A DNA stretch of 64,000 bases from Mycolicibacterium alvei (lineage in GTDB: Bacteria; Actinomycetota; Actinomycetes; Mycobacteriales; Mycobacteriaceae): assembly GCF_010727325.1 (NCBI RefSeq), contig NZ_AP022566.1:62001-126000 (forward strand), given 5' to 3'. Numbering within the stretch: the first letter of the stretch is position 1; each line of letters opens with the position of its first letter. The notes under the pieces were generated by a model. The model ran no database searches, was not told the DNA's origin, and worked only from the letters and a program-made list of their open reading frames with translations. Below, piece after piece: positions 9,268 through 17,210 of this stretch. Position numbers and translations under genes: made by a program.

Positions 9268-9351
9268 CCGGCTGCTACACCGGACCTTTCGTGGGTGTGA
9301 GTAGCCGTGGTGGCCACTCACACCCACGATGTTATCGCCCGCCACCGACAA
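9268..9351 (-). promoter_or_regulatory. Shared promoter element with long leader hairpin
   Basis: TTGTCG (9351-9346), 11 nt and TAACAT (9334-9329) match the common element. Directly after the -10 box comes a 13-bp perfect stem (CGTGGGTGTGAGT pairing with ACTCACACCCACG, 9290-9328). The CCGG-TGTAGCAG-CCGG hairpin (9283-9268) follows. The first stem is long enough to pause or terminate transcription. Confidence 0.7.
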
Positions 9352-9379
9352 ACTCGGCCGCGGGAACTCAGCCAGCAGG

Positions 9380-9414
9380 GGTCGGTGGTGCCCGATTCGC
9401 GGACACCACCGACC
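9380..9414 (-). terminator. Terminator hairpin of the VWA gene
   Basis: An 11-bp perfect stem (GGTCGGTGGTG with CACCACCGACC) lies 17 nt beyond the stop codon of the metallopeptidase/VWA gene and before the next promoter. Confidence 0.6.
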
Positions 9415-9430
9415 TGCAACTACGGCGGAC

Positions 9431-10660
9431 TCACGCGCGCTGCGCGGCTGTTGGCACGTCCACCGTGATCGCCCACGGCGGGGTGCGAGTCGCAGCGGCG
9501 GGATTGCCGATCACCACGCATACCAGCCGCGCCCGCGTGGGCACGTCGGGCCACGGCGTGTCGCCGTCGGTAAGCACGACCACGACATGCGGGGCAGGGT
9601 GAGCCTCATGTGCTGCGGCGATCCCTACCCGCATATCGGTGCCACCCCCTCCGGTGAGCACGATGTCACTGACCCGGTTCACCCGTTGTGCAGCAGTCGA
9701 ATCCGCGTCACAGGTGTAGACCCGAAGCTGGTCTCGCGCCACGGTGGACGTTTTGAGTACCCCGTTGACCTCCGACAGTGCGGCGCTGAGGTCACTACTG
9801 GTCATTGATCCCGACGTATCGATGACCAATGACACCGAGACCCTCGGACCGCGCATCGAGGGCAGCACCACTCCGGGCAGCCGCCGCCGTGACGGGCGCT
9901 GGTAGGTGTAGTCGGTGCGGCCCTCGGCATCGGCGATCGCAGACCGGACTGCTTTGGCCAGCAACCGCTCCCACGACACGGCGGGCGGGGCCAGAACGTT
10001 GTCTGCCCAACGCCGCACCCCTGCCGGGACGGTACCGCGCCCGTTGGCGACTTCGTCGCTGACGCGTTGGGCCACCGCACGTCGGATCACATCAGCGGTA
10101 GCCTGGTCGATCCCGGCGCGACCGTCCATGACGTGGGCGGGGTCGAGTTCCCCTGGTAGTGCCGCCGCACCGCTACCCGATCCGCAGCCCACAGAATCGT
10201 CGTCGCAGTGGTCACGGCTCATCTGCTCGTAGTACTGCTCGGCGGTGCCGCCCGCCTCACAGCCCAACGCCTCCGGTGTCACGACCCCTTCGGGCAGTTC
10301 GGCTCCGGCAGCCAACAGATCGTCGTTGATCTCGGCGTCACCTGCCAGATTCCAGGCATCGAAGGCCAACGGTTGCGGCATCGCCTCACCGCGCGCGGCA
10401 TGCTCGCGCAGCAGATGCCCCAACTCGTGCAGCAGCACTGCCCCTGCCTCACGTGGCGTCCACGCGGTTTCACCGATCAGACACGCCGGGTCGGCGTACA
10501 AGCGCCAGTGCTTGTCCACCCCCAGTGTGCCCAGACCGGGTGCTGCCACGGCGATCATCGAGAACAGGCCCGACGAGAAGTAGGGCATCTGCTCGCTGGC
10601 CACCAGCCGGGCGACTTGGAAAGCGCGCCGCTCGGCGGGTGTGAACTCGCGGACCTGCAT
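9431..10660 (-). CDS. Metallopeptidase-like / VWA domain protein
   Basis: This 409-aa protein starts at ATG 10660 behind a GGAGG motif in the end of the upstream gene (TGATG overlap). The N-terminal half matches the putative metallopeptidase domain: LLHELGH near residue 75 gives the two zinc His and the catalytic Glu, and WNLAGDAEIND near 105 is the usual downstream acidic motif. The C-terminal half is a VWA-like fold with an intact metal-ion site: DTSGSM near residue 295, GGGGTDM near 350 and TDGD near 380. A Cys/Gly/Ser/Asp-rich linker lies between. This fused architecture normally sits beside a MoxR-type ATPase, as it does here. Such pairs act as chaperone- or dismantling-type machines; the client is unknown. 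Confidence 0.85.
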   Translation of the reverse strand: MQVREFTPAERRAFQVARLVASEQMPYFSSGLFSMIAVAAPGLGTLGVDKHWRLYADPACLIGETAWTPREAGAVLLHELGHLLREHAARGEAMPQPLAFDAWNLAGDAEINDDLLAAGAELPEGVVTPEALGCEAGGTAEQYYEQMSRDHCDDDSVGCGSGSGAAALPGELDPAHVMDGRAGIDQATADVIRRAVAQRVSDEVANGRGTVPAGVRRWADNVLAPPAVSWERLLAKAVRSAIADAEGRTDYTYQRPSRRRLPGVVLPSMRGPRVSVSLVIDTSGSMTSSDLSAALSEVNGVLKTSTVARDQLRVYTCDADSTAAQRVNRVSDIVLTGGGGTDMRVGIAAAHEAHPAPHVVVVLTDGDTPWPDVPTRARLVCVVIGNPAAATRTPPWAITVDVPTAAQRA

Positions 10661-11763
10661 CACGCCACCTCCGCATCGAGCAGGCCAGCTGCCCGCAGCA
10701 TCGGCGCGAAGTTGCGCGCTGCACGCGGAATGGGTGCCTTGGCGGGGCGGGCCTTGGCCAGCCTGCGGGCGGCGGCTGCGGCCACATCGGGTGCCCCGGC
10801 CTCGGCTGCGGCCACCAGCGGTCCCCAGGCTTTGCGGAACATGTCGAGGGTGCGCGCCTGGGCTGCCAAGGTGGTTACGGCGGTCAGGACGGCCCACACC
10901 CGGTCGGGTCGTTCTGCTTTCCAGTCCATCACCGCAGGGTCAGCGATGACGGCCTCCGGATCGGGCAGGTCGCTGGTGCTCAACCATGACAGGAACTCCG
11001 CACCCACACCCTCGCCGAGCAGGCCGAATGTGACTGCCTGGATCGCTGCGGTGTCGTCGGCGCGCAGGTAGGCCAGCACGTCGGCGACCATTTTCCAGGA
11101 TCGGCGGGTGTGGTAGGGGCCGTCGCCTTCGACGATGCGTTCGGGTTCGCAGTCGAGCAGGTCGGGGCGAAGTGAGATGAATCCGCTGACCGCGCCGGAG
11201 GTCGCCGCCCGCCGTGACGGGCTATCGACGCCTGCCCGCGACGCGGGGCTTGCCGCCCATCCGGTGGCCATGCCGTCGAGCCATTCATCGACAGTCGGCG
11301 CAAATTGCAGGTGGCAGAAGCGGTTGCGCAATGCGGCGGGCAGCTCATAGCCCGCTCCGGAGTATTCCGGTGGGTTCATCCCTGCGACAACGGCCACGCC
11401 GGAAGGCAGTTGCAGATCGCCCACCACTCGATCAAGCACAACTGCCAGCATCGCGTTCTGCACCGAGGGTGGGCACGTCCCGAGTTCATCCAAAAACAGG
11501 ATGCCGATCCCGGCGGCGTCGAGTCGTTTGGCCCAAGCCGGGGGCTCCATTCGCACGCCGTCTTCGCCGACAATGGGCAGGCCTGCGAAGTCCGACGGCT
11601 CGCGCAGCGACCCCAGAACGGTCTCGCACGCGATGCCCTGGGCCTTGGCCAACGACCTCACGAGCGAAGTCTTTCCGAATCCTGGGGCAGATACCAGGAG
11701 GCTGGGCACGCCTGCGCGTGCGCACGCGTCGATCACAGTCACTACGGTTGCGGTATCGGTCAT
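10660..11763 (-). CDS. MoxR-type AAA+ ATPase
   Basis: This encodes 367 aa from ATG 11763. APGFGKT is the Walker A (about residue 26), LFLDELG the Walker B (about 90) and AGMNPPEYS the sensor-1 region (about 128). LPAALRNRF near 140 is the arginine-finger region. The C-terminal lid is Ala/Arg-rich. It overlaps the VWA gene by one nucleotide, which supports a MoxR-VWA pair working as one complex. The frame stays open upstream through the leader, but the promoter and leader elements favour the annotated start. It is divergent from the plus-strand XRE-ImmA operon. Confidence 0.85.
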   Translation of the reverse strand: MTDTATVVTVIDACARAGVPSLLVSAPGFGKTSLVRSLAKAQGIACETVLGSLREPSDFAGLPIVGEDGVRMEPPAWAKRLDAAGIGILFLDELGTCPPSVQNAMLAVVLDRVVGDLQLPSGVAVVAGMNPPEYSGAGYELPAALRNRFCHLQFAPTVDEWLDGMATGWAASPASRAGVDSPSRRAATSGAVSGFISLRPDLLDCEPERIVEGDGPYHTRRSWKMVADVLAYLRADDTAAIQAVTFGLLGEGVGAEFLSWLSTSDLPDPEAVIADPAVMDWKAERPDRVWAVLTAVTTLAAQARTLDMFRKAWGPLVAAAEAGAPDVAAAAARRLAKARPAKAPIPRAARNFAPMLRAAGLLDAEVA

Positions 11764-11792
11764 GTTGATTGGCCCCTTTCCGGGCTTGGCGT

Positions 11793-11875
11793 ACCGGACT
11801 GCTACATCCGGTCGGATCGTGTTGTTGAGAAACATGTTTCCCAACACCACAGACATTACCGTGACCCACTGACAA
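11793..11875 (-). promoter_or_regulatory. Shared promoter element and leader of the MoxR operon
   Basis: TTGTCA (11875-11870), 11 nt and TAATGT (11858-11853) match the common element. The leader has a long near-perfect hairpin (11846-11823, TGTTG to CAACA with GAAAC/GTTTC inside). The ACCGGA-TGTAGCAG-TCCGGT hairpin (11812-11793) follows. Compared with the 4581 copy, an A-U pair replaces a G-C pair next to the loop. Confidence 0.7.
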
Positions 11876-12020
11876 GTTCGGACGCCACCGATCCCGCCGT
11901 CGTCCTGCCGCATCTTGCGACAGCGCCCAAAGTAGGCTGAAAACGGCGGTTTTCGCCCACCGCGGTGGACGTATGGTCGAAGCAGGAGAGTTTGCTTCAG
12001 CAATGGACGGAGATAGCACA

Positions 12021-12278
12021 GTGGCGCGGATCGAGTACGCCGGGTTGGCCTGGGATGCCGGCACCTTCACTGGCGACGCGCGCACCCACGACCGTGTTCG
12101 CGCTGTTTTGACTTCCGCACCAACGGTTTTAGTCGCCGTCCCGGGCCACTACCACGCCATTGAGGCCGGCCGGTGCAGTCTCGACGACGTCCAGGCGGCG
12201 TTCATCGCCGTGGCCGAGGCCGATGGTCGGCGCAACGAGCTGGTCCTGCTCGCAGACGGAGACCCCCACCCGTACTGA
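12021..12278 (+). CDS. Small hypothetical protein, 85 aa
   Basis: The start is placed at GTG 12021 because GGAG sits 8 nt upstream; ATG 12003 is in the same frame but lacks a ribosome site. The protein is acidic and probably mixed alpha/beta (PTVLVAVPGHYHAIEAG then VQAAFIAVAEADGRRNELVLL). No family recognised. It precedes the XRE-ImmA gene by about 100 nt and may share its transcript. Confidence 0.5.
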   Translation: MARIEYAGLAWDAGTFTGDARTHDRVRAVLTSAPTVLVAVPGHYHAIEAGRCSLDDVQAAFIAVAEADGRRNELVLLADGDPHPY

Positions 12279-12310
12279 TATGCACCCCGACACACACCGC
12301 CTTACCGAAC

Positions 12311-12339
12311 CGCACGCGGACATCGTGTGTCTGCGTGCG
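12311..12339 (+). promoter_or_regulatory. Hairpin before the XRE-ImmA gene
   Basis: CGCACGCGGACA and TGTCTGCGTGCG form a 12-bp stem with one G-U pair around TCGTG. A smaller CCCAG/CTGGG stem follows at 12351-12369, just before the ATG at 12378. It could be an attenuator or the terminator of the preceding gene. Confidence 0.45.
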
Positions 12340-12377
12340 GGTATCAGCAACCCAGGGCCGATCACTGGGGTGCTGAC

Positions 12378-13499
12378 ATGACGATCGCTGTTTTTGGATT
12401 GCGGATCCGACAAGCCCGACTGCTGCGCAACCTGACCGGCAAAGCCCTGGTGGGCACGCTGGGATGGGAGGCGACTCGCCTGACGCGCCTTGAGCGCCGC
12501 GAGGCCGCGACGCTGTCAGCATCCGATCTGCAGACCTTGGCTGCCGCGTTGCGGTTCCCCGAGGGGTTCTTTACCTCACGACCCACGACGTACCTCACCG
12601 CGACCGACCTGTCCTATAGCGGCCCTTCCACGACCAGCAATGCTCAAAAGAGCCGCACCACACAGCTGTTCGCGCTCACCGGTGACTTGCTGACCGAGCT
12701 GCATACTCACCGGCCGCTACCGCCGGTGCAGATCGCCCCGGCAAGAAGCGAGTGCGACCCTGTCACCGCCGCGGCCATGACGCGGGTCCGGCTCGGTATC
12801 CGGTCGGGCCAGCCGGTCACCAACCTTCTCGCGACCATGGAGCGCTGCGGGGTCACTGTGGTGATGCGTCAGGGCCGATTCGGGGACCGGCCAATCTCGA
12901 CCTCGCCCAGGGCGCCAGGCGAGCGGCACACCGGCAGTTCCACCTGGGTTGGGAGGACCAAGAATCTGCCCATCGTGATGTTGCGCGACGTGCCTTCGTG
13001 GGAACGGACCCGCTGGGCATTGGCCCACGAGTTGGGCCATCTGGTTCTCACCCGTGCCGGCGCCCAGCGGTGTCCGGACCATGAGCAGCATGTCGATACC
13101 TTCGCCGCCGAGCTGTTGGCCCCGATCTCTGCGGTGGCACCAACAGTGCCCCCGTCGCCGTCTTTGGCTGAACTCACGAAGATAAAACGTCGCTGGGGCA
13201 TCTCGATCGCCGCGCTGTCGAAACATCTGCGCGATATTCAGGTGATCAGTGATCACGACTACGGTTCGCTGCACAACGCTCTCCACACCCGCATCAATCC
13301 GGCGACCGGATCAACGTGGGGCCATCATGAGCCCGGGTGGCGAGACCGCGAACCCGAGCGACCCCGGTTGCTGGGATCTTTGCTCAAAGAGGCCTCGGAG
13401 ACCGGCGCGGTGGATTCGCTTGTCCGCACGTGGCCGGCCGAGCTTCTCGCCGAATTGACGGCCGGGCAGCAGACGACGGGCGGACAGGAGCCGTCGTGA
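12378..13499 (+). CDS. XRE-family regulator fused to ImmA/IrrE-type metallopeptidase
   Basis: This is 373 aa from ATG 12378. Residues 5-60 form an XRE helix-turn-helix (RIRQARLLRNLTGKALVGT then ATRLTRLERRE). The central domain carries ALAHELGHLVL near residue 217, the HExxH zinc site of the ImmA/IrrE family, followed by the usual FAAELLAP. The C-terminus is Arg/Glu-rich. Such fusions act as regulators whose protease cleaves a repressor or the protein itself on stress, often controlling mobile elements or toxin loci. It is divergent from the MoxR operon, which could be a target, though the sequence does not prove this. Confidence 0.85.
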   Translation: MTIAVFGLRIRQARLLRNLTGKALVGTLGWEATRLTRLERREAATLSASDLQTLAAALRFPEGFFTSRPTTYLTATDLSYSGPSTTSNAQKSRTTQLFALTGDLLTELHTHRPLPPVQIAPARSECDPVTAAAMTRVRLGIRSGQPVTNLLATMERCGVTVVMRQGRFGDRPISTSPRAPGERHTGSSTWVGRTKNLPIVMLRDVPSWERTRWALAHELGHLVLTRAGAQRCPDHEQHVDTFAAELLAPISAVAPTVPPSPSLAELTKIKRRWGISIAALSKHLRDIQVISDHDYGSLHNALHTRINPATGSTWGHHEPGWRDREPERPRLLGSLLKEASETGAVDSLVRTWPAELLAELTAGQQTTGGQEPS

Positions 13500-13539
13500 A
13501 TCTCCCGGCGAGCGGTGCCGAATCGTTTGCCACATATAG

Positions 13540-13569
13540 TTGAGCAATCACAGATATTCGTGCTTACAT
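13540..13569 (+). promoter_or_regulatory. Putative promoter of the exported protein gene
   Basis: TTGAGC (13540-13545), an 18-bp spacer and TTACAT (13564-13569) lie in an AT-rich stretch unlike its surroundings. The local AT-richness would also make it a possible Lsr2 binding site. Confidence 0.4.
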
Positions 13570-13667
13570 CGTTCTTTTCGATTTGCGGCACATCTTATTC
13601 TCATTGCTGTTAGTGTGCGACTCGGATGATTCGATGGCTCGTTTGCAGCCTTCCTCAAGGGGGAGTC

Positions 13668-14525
13668 ATGGCCATATCTGGGTGGATTTACCGTGCCGCG
13701 TTGACGTTCGCCGCGCTGTCGATGGGGGTGTCGGTCGCGATGGCTGTGCCACCGGTGGCCGGCGCCGACTACTTCGAGAATCCGACCGTTCCCGACGCTC
13801 CGCCTGGAGACGGCATGGGACACGTCTCTGTATCCACAGCCCCGGGCAACACGGTGATCGTCGACATCGTTGGCCGCTACGACGCAGTCGATACGACCGG
13901 GCCCTTTGCGAATGCCTGCCTTGTCAGTCTTGGAGCCCACCAGGTCGAGCAACATGTGGCGCTCGATGAAACCGGCAGCGGTACTGCGACTTTGGTGGCT
14001 CCGTTTGACGGCAGATGGGCACTGGGAGGTAGCTGCGGCACGCATCAGCCTGCGGGCTCGGATGTGAGCGCGAACCTGAATCTGTTCGCGCCGTTCGCGC
14101 CTCTGTGCCCCGATTGCTCCTCCCGCGCCTACGCCCTGCATCTGGTCGGGGCGCCGTACATAGCCGGGCCGAAGTACGCCAGGCCCGCGCCGCGCAAAGC
14201 GCAGCAGCAGCCCGATCTCAGTTGCACCGACAGCATGCGGCAGACGTTCGATCAATACGGAGCGTCGGCCGAAGTAGCCGATCTTGCTGCGGCACTGGCC
14301 AAGAAGCCTAAGCCGGACCTGGCAGGAAAAGCCTACGGCGCCTGCGCTCTGATCGCCGACAACCCGCGTGATGCATTCCTGGCGTTATGCAACGTGGGCC
14401 GGTCCATGATTCCTGCAGATTGGGCCTACCTCGCGATCACAGAGCTGGGAAGGCAAATCTCCAACGAAGACGTTGAGAGCTTCGGCCAAAGCGCGAGCGA
14501 TTCCTGGAACGCGCAGTGCAGGTAG
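13668..14525 (+). CDS. Exported hypothetical protein, 285 aa
   Basis: The start is ATG 13668, with AAGGGGGAG upstream; an in-frame ATG at 13626 has no such site. Residues 1-36 form a signal peptide with probable cleavage after PVAGA. The mature protein has a beta-rich N-terminal part (GHVSVSTAPGNTVIVDIVGR), Cys pairs at ANACL and GGSCG and at LCPDCSS, then a helical C-terminal part with LSCTDSM, GACALI and NAQCR. Disulfides in the cell envelope are likely. Family not recognised. Confidence 0.7.
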   Translation: MAISGWIYRAALTFAALSMGVSVAMAVPPVAGADYFENPTVPDAPPGDGMGHVSVSTAPGNTVIVDIVGRYDAVDTTGPFANACLVSLGAHQVEQHVALDETGSGTATLVAPFDGRWALGGSCGTHQPAGSDVSANLNLFAPFAPLCPDCSSRAYALHLVGAPYIAGPKYARPAPRKAQQQPDLSCTDSMRQTFDQYGASAEVADLAAALAKKPKPDLAGKAYGACALIADNPRDAFLALCNVGRSMIPADWAYLAITELGRQISNEDVESFGQSASDSWNAQCR

Positions 14526-14571
14526 CCCGGACTCGGCGACGGGCCGCGCGCTGAACTGCGCCCACTCAGCC

Positions 14572-14976
14572 TCAGCTCACGCCTGTGTCTTTCCGGCGCG
14601 GCCGGCGCTGAGCGCCGAAAGTGCGGACGGCAGCGGGCTCCCAGTACAGGGTGCCTCCGATGCGACGAGATTGTGGTGCGGGATTACGTTTGCCTGGCCG
14701 GTTGACGTAGGCATACCAGGTCCGGGTTTCGATCCCCAGGTGCTGGGCGCATTGGTCGGCCGTCCACAGGTTGTCGGTGGCGGACTTCTCGAGGATCACC
14801 TGAGCGCTCTGCGTGTCCGCATCCCAGAGCACGACACGATCCACACGGGCGAGGGTTTCGACGATGGCGGCCACGGTGGTGATCGGTTCTGCGCCTGACA
14901 ACGTCACGTCGTGTGGGCCCGCGGCCACGTGCAGTTCGACATGGCCGCCGGTGCTCTCTAACCAGGCGGTGCTCAT
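14572..14976 (-). CDS. Excisionase-like DNA-binding protein
   Basis: This encodes 134 aa from ATG 14976, overlapping the stop of the upstream gene (TGATG). The C-terminal half looks like a winged helix-turn-helix of the excisionase/MerR type: LWTADQCAQHLGIETRTWYAY, then a wing with RRIGGTLYWEPAAV and a basic tail (RRPRRKD). The N-terminal 60 residues are a separate strand-rich piece. Xis-like proteins act in recombination or as regulators on mobile elements. No integrase is visible in the window, so the partner is unknown. Confidence 0.65.
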   Translation of the reverse strand: MSTAWLESTGGHVELHVAAGPHDVTLSGAEPITTVAAIVETLARVDRVVLWDADTQSAQVILEKSATDNLWTADQCAQHLGIETRTWYAYVNRPGKRNPAPQSRRIGGTLYWEPAAVRTFGAQRRPRRKDTGVS

Positions 14977-16286
14977 CAGGCCGCAGCCTCAGCGACAGGT
15001 GTCAGCTTGCAGCGGATCACCGTGGTCTGTTTGATGCCACGGTATTCACCGTGTTCTTTCACTGTGGCGCGATCGAGATGATAGCTGGCACCCTGTTCGA
15101 TCTCGTTGTGCCGACCGCTGGCTTTCCATTTGAGGACATGGCCGTCGGCGGTGCGCATCACGACAATCGTGTCGGTGGAGTTGTAGCTGTACCCGTCGAC
15201 ATAGAGCACCGTCTGCACAGTGACCTCTAGGTCAGTCAGTTTGTCCTTGGGTTGACCGATCCATTCGCTGGCCGCGACCGCCTGTGCGTGAGCTTTCACT
15301 TCGGCATCCTTGCGCAGCACGCGATTTCGAACAGCAATCAGAGACACCACCAGGCCTACACTGCGCGCGGTGACGTTCTCCCCCGCCAGGGCGGCCGCCA
15401 TGTTGGCCCCGTAATCGTGGTTCGGGTCGAGGGTTTGGGCACCGGCCAGAAGTTCGTCGACGATGTCATCGGACACCTGGGTGGCCGCCGCGCGCATCGC
15501 GTCGATGTAAGGGCGCTCTTTTTCCGCGTTGCGGCCAATGGGCTCCCAGTGCCACACGTACAACGCGATCTGGCCGGTGGAGCTGATCGGCTTCCAACTG
15601 TCGCGGGCTTGCGTGGCGGTGATGAACTTGGTGCCGCCATCCGATACCGCCCAGGCCATCGCCAGCAGTTGCCGGATCGGGTAGACGACGGGGATCCGGC
15701 CGCCGAAGTAGCCGCTGTCCTCACCGGCGGGCAGGAGCTCCTCGGGGGCCAGTGTCAGCGTCCACAGTCCCGCAGGCGTGACGCCGAGGAAGGGGCGCAG
15801 GCACGACTTGCCGATTTGGATGATCTCGCCGGTGGCGTCTTTGCGGACGACGTACGAAGTGCTGCGGTGACGCGTTTTTCCGCAGTAGTCGCAGTGGTGG
15901 TCTTCGGGCCGGGTCCAGCCGTCGAGGTTCTGACCTGGGGCGGTGCGAACGATCATGCCGCCCTCTTCGCGGGTGAGGCCGGCGACGAAGGTGTAGCCCG
16001 GGACGGTGATCTCGGGTGCGGACAAGGTGATGCGCTGCATCGGAATGTACTGGGCGATACCGCCGTTGCTGGAAACTTCGCGGGTGAACGGCTCGGCGGT
16101 GTAGGTGAATCGCTCGCTGGAGCCGGCGCGAGCCAGGCGCCGGTTGGCTTTGTCGATACGGGTTTCCAGTTCGCCAATCCGGTCGGCGTGGATCTCGTAG
16201 ACGGGCAGCTGCGGGCCAGCAATCTCGGCAGCATCGTCGGACGCAGCAACAACAACGTCGTCGTCGCAAACAGCGGGCTCGGTCAT
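14976..16286 (-). CDS. Zinc-motif protein of unknown function, 436 aa
   Basis: The start is placed at ATG 16286 (MTEPAV), 7 nt from a -10 box. An in-frame ATG at 16322 lies at the -35 box, so it would not be transcribed from this promoter. Residues 30-50 form a short coiled-coil (IGELETRIDKANRRLARAG). Near residue 130 is HCDYCGKTRHR followed by GKSCLRPFLG, a likely zinc site of the type seen in phage and plasmid proteins. A late domain has VTVQTVLYVDGYSYNSTDTI. It is co-transcribed with the excisionase-like gene. Function not known. Confidence 0.7.
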   Translation of the reverse strand: MTEPAVCDDDVVVAASDDAAEIAGPQLPVYEIHADRIGELETRIDKANRRLARAGSSERFTYTAEPFTREVSSNGGIAQYIPMQRITLSAPEITVPGYTFVAGLTREEGGMIVRTAPGQNLDGWTRPEDHHCDYCGKTRHRSTSYVVRKDATGEIIQIGKSCLRPFLGVTPAGLWTLTLAPEELLPAGEDSGYFGGRIPVVYPIRQLLAMAWAVSDGGTKFITATQARDSWKPISSTGQIALYVWHWEPIGRNAEKERPYIDAMRAAATQVSDDIVDELLAGAQTLDPNHDYGANMAAALAGENVTARSVGLVVSLIAVRNRVLRKDAEVKAHAQAVAASEWIGQPKDKLTDLEVTVQTVLYVDGYSYNSTDTIVVMRTADGHVLKWKASGRHNEIEQGASYHLDRATVKEHGEYRGIKQTTVIRCKLTPVAEAAA

Positions 16287-16293
16287 GCCACCA

Positions 16294-16322
16294 CTATTAC
16301 ATACTGAGTATGTAATAGGCAA
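16294..16322 (-). promoter_or_regulatory. Leaderless promoter with palindromic operator in the spacer
   Basis: TTGCCT (16322-16317), a 17-bp spacer and TAATAG (16299-16294) lie 7 nt before the start codon. The 23-bp palindrome 16295-16317 (arms TATTACATACT and AGTATGTAATA) fills the spacer, so any protein bound there would block polymerase. Confidence 0.7.
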
Positions 16323-16424
16323 GCGATGGCGGCCACCGCGGGCGGCATGCGCATGTCGGCGCCTGTTCCACGCGCGGGGATTTGGCCAGCTCGTGCCACG
16401 ACGAGTGCACGCCGCTTGTCGGAA

Positions 16425-17210
16425 TCAGCCGGGATTCGCACCACCTGAGCGCGACACTGCCCGGACTCCCGCGCGCTGAACGAGCCGCTCACCTCTGAAG
16501 TCCATGTAGAGGTAGTTGGACTCATTGACCGTGGCGTCAGCATCGAATGATTGCGCGGCGAGTCGTTTTACCGTTGCCCGTACGGCGCTGACGAAATGCT
16601 CTGGCAATGCGACCATCCGAATGGCCAGAACGGGTGCTTCTCCCCCGCTGATGAGTCCGACAGGAATCGCAAGGCGATGTCGCGGCTCGACTGCGGGCAT
16701 TCCTGGGGTCTTCCCGTGTGGGGTGTCCCGGTGTGGGTTGAACGGGAGGAATTCCCATGGCGCGCTGCCGAATCGGCAGCACAGTATGCCGTTGTAGCGG
16801 GCATCGATCCAGGCGAAATGTGCGTCGGCAGTCGCGAACTCGGAGATCTTTTCCGGTGTCAGATCGAGTGGGTTGATGAGGACAACGCACCCGTCGGTGG
16901 TCAGGACCAACTCCTGTCCCGGCCAGCGGCGGATGCCTGAGTCATAGACCTCACCGACGCGCAGTCGCAGTGGATCGGCGCTCTGCGAACGCGTGGTTGC
17001 ATCTTCCATGCCCTGGCGGGCGGCTTCCCTCCGCCGGCCGTGCTCGGGCAGCCCCCACCAGCTGTCTGCACCATCCCTGGGGACTGCTGCAGCCAGCGTG
17101 GCGGCCGGCACCGGTCCTCCGTACTCGGTCGGCGCGGCGACGATGGGCCCGGGATTCTCTTCTGGCACGCCGATTCCCTCACCACGGGCCGCTTTCCGCG
17201 GGCGGCGCAT
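16425..17210 (-). CDS. Hypothetical protein, 261 aa
   Basis: The ATG at 17210 directly abuts the stop of the tiny upstream gene. After a Pro-rich N-terminal 80 residues comes a folded part with LRVGEVYDSGIRRWPGQELV near residue 83, then LINPLDLTPEKISEFA and APWEFLPFNPHRDTPHG. The sequence looks like a single alpha/beta domain. There is no catalytic motif I can name, no membrane segment and no signal. Confidence 0.65.
   Translation of the reverse strand: MRRPRKAARGEGIGVPEENPGPIVAAPTEYGGPVPAATLAAAVPRDGADSWWGLPEHGRRREAARQGMEDATTRSQSADPLRLRVGEVYDSGIRRWPGQELVLTTDGCVVLINPLDLTPEKISEFATADAHFAWIDARYNGILCCRFGSAPWEFLPFNPHRDTPHGKTPGMPAVEPRHRLAIPVGLISGGEAPVLAIRMVALPEHFVSAVRATVKRLAAQSFDADATVNESNYLYMDFRGERLVQRAGVRAVSRSGGANPG

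Noticed and set aside
15252..16307. Plus-strand open frame of 351 codons
   Set aside because: Antisense to the zinc-motif gene, composition typical of a shadow frame, and it would cross that gene's own promoter.
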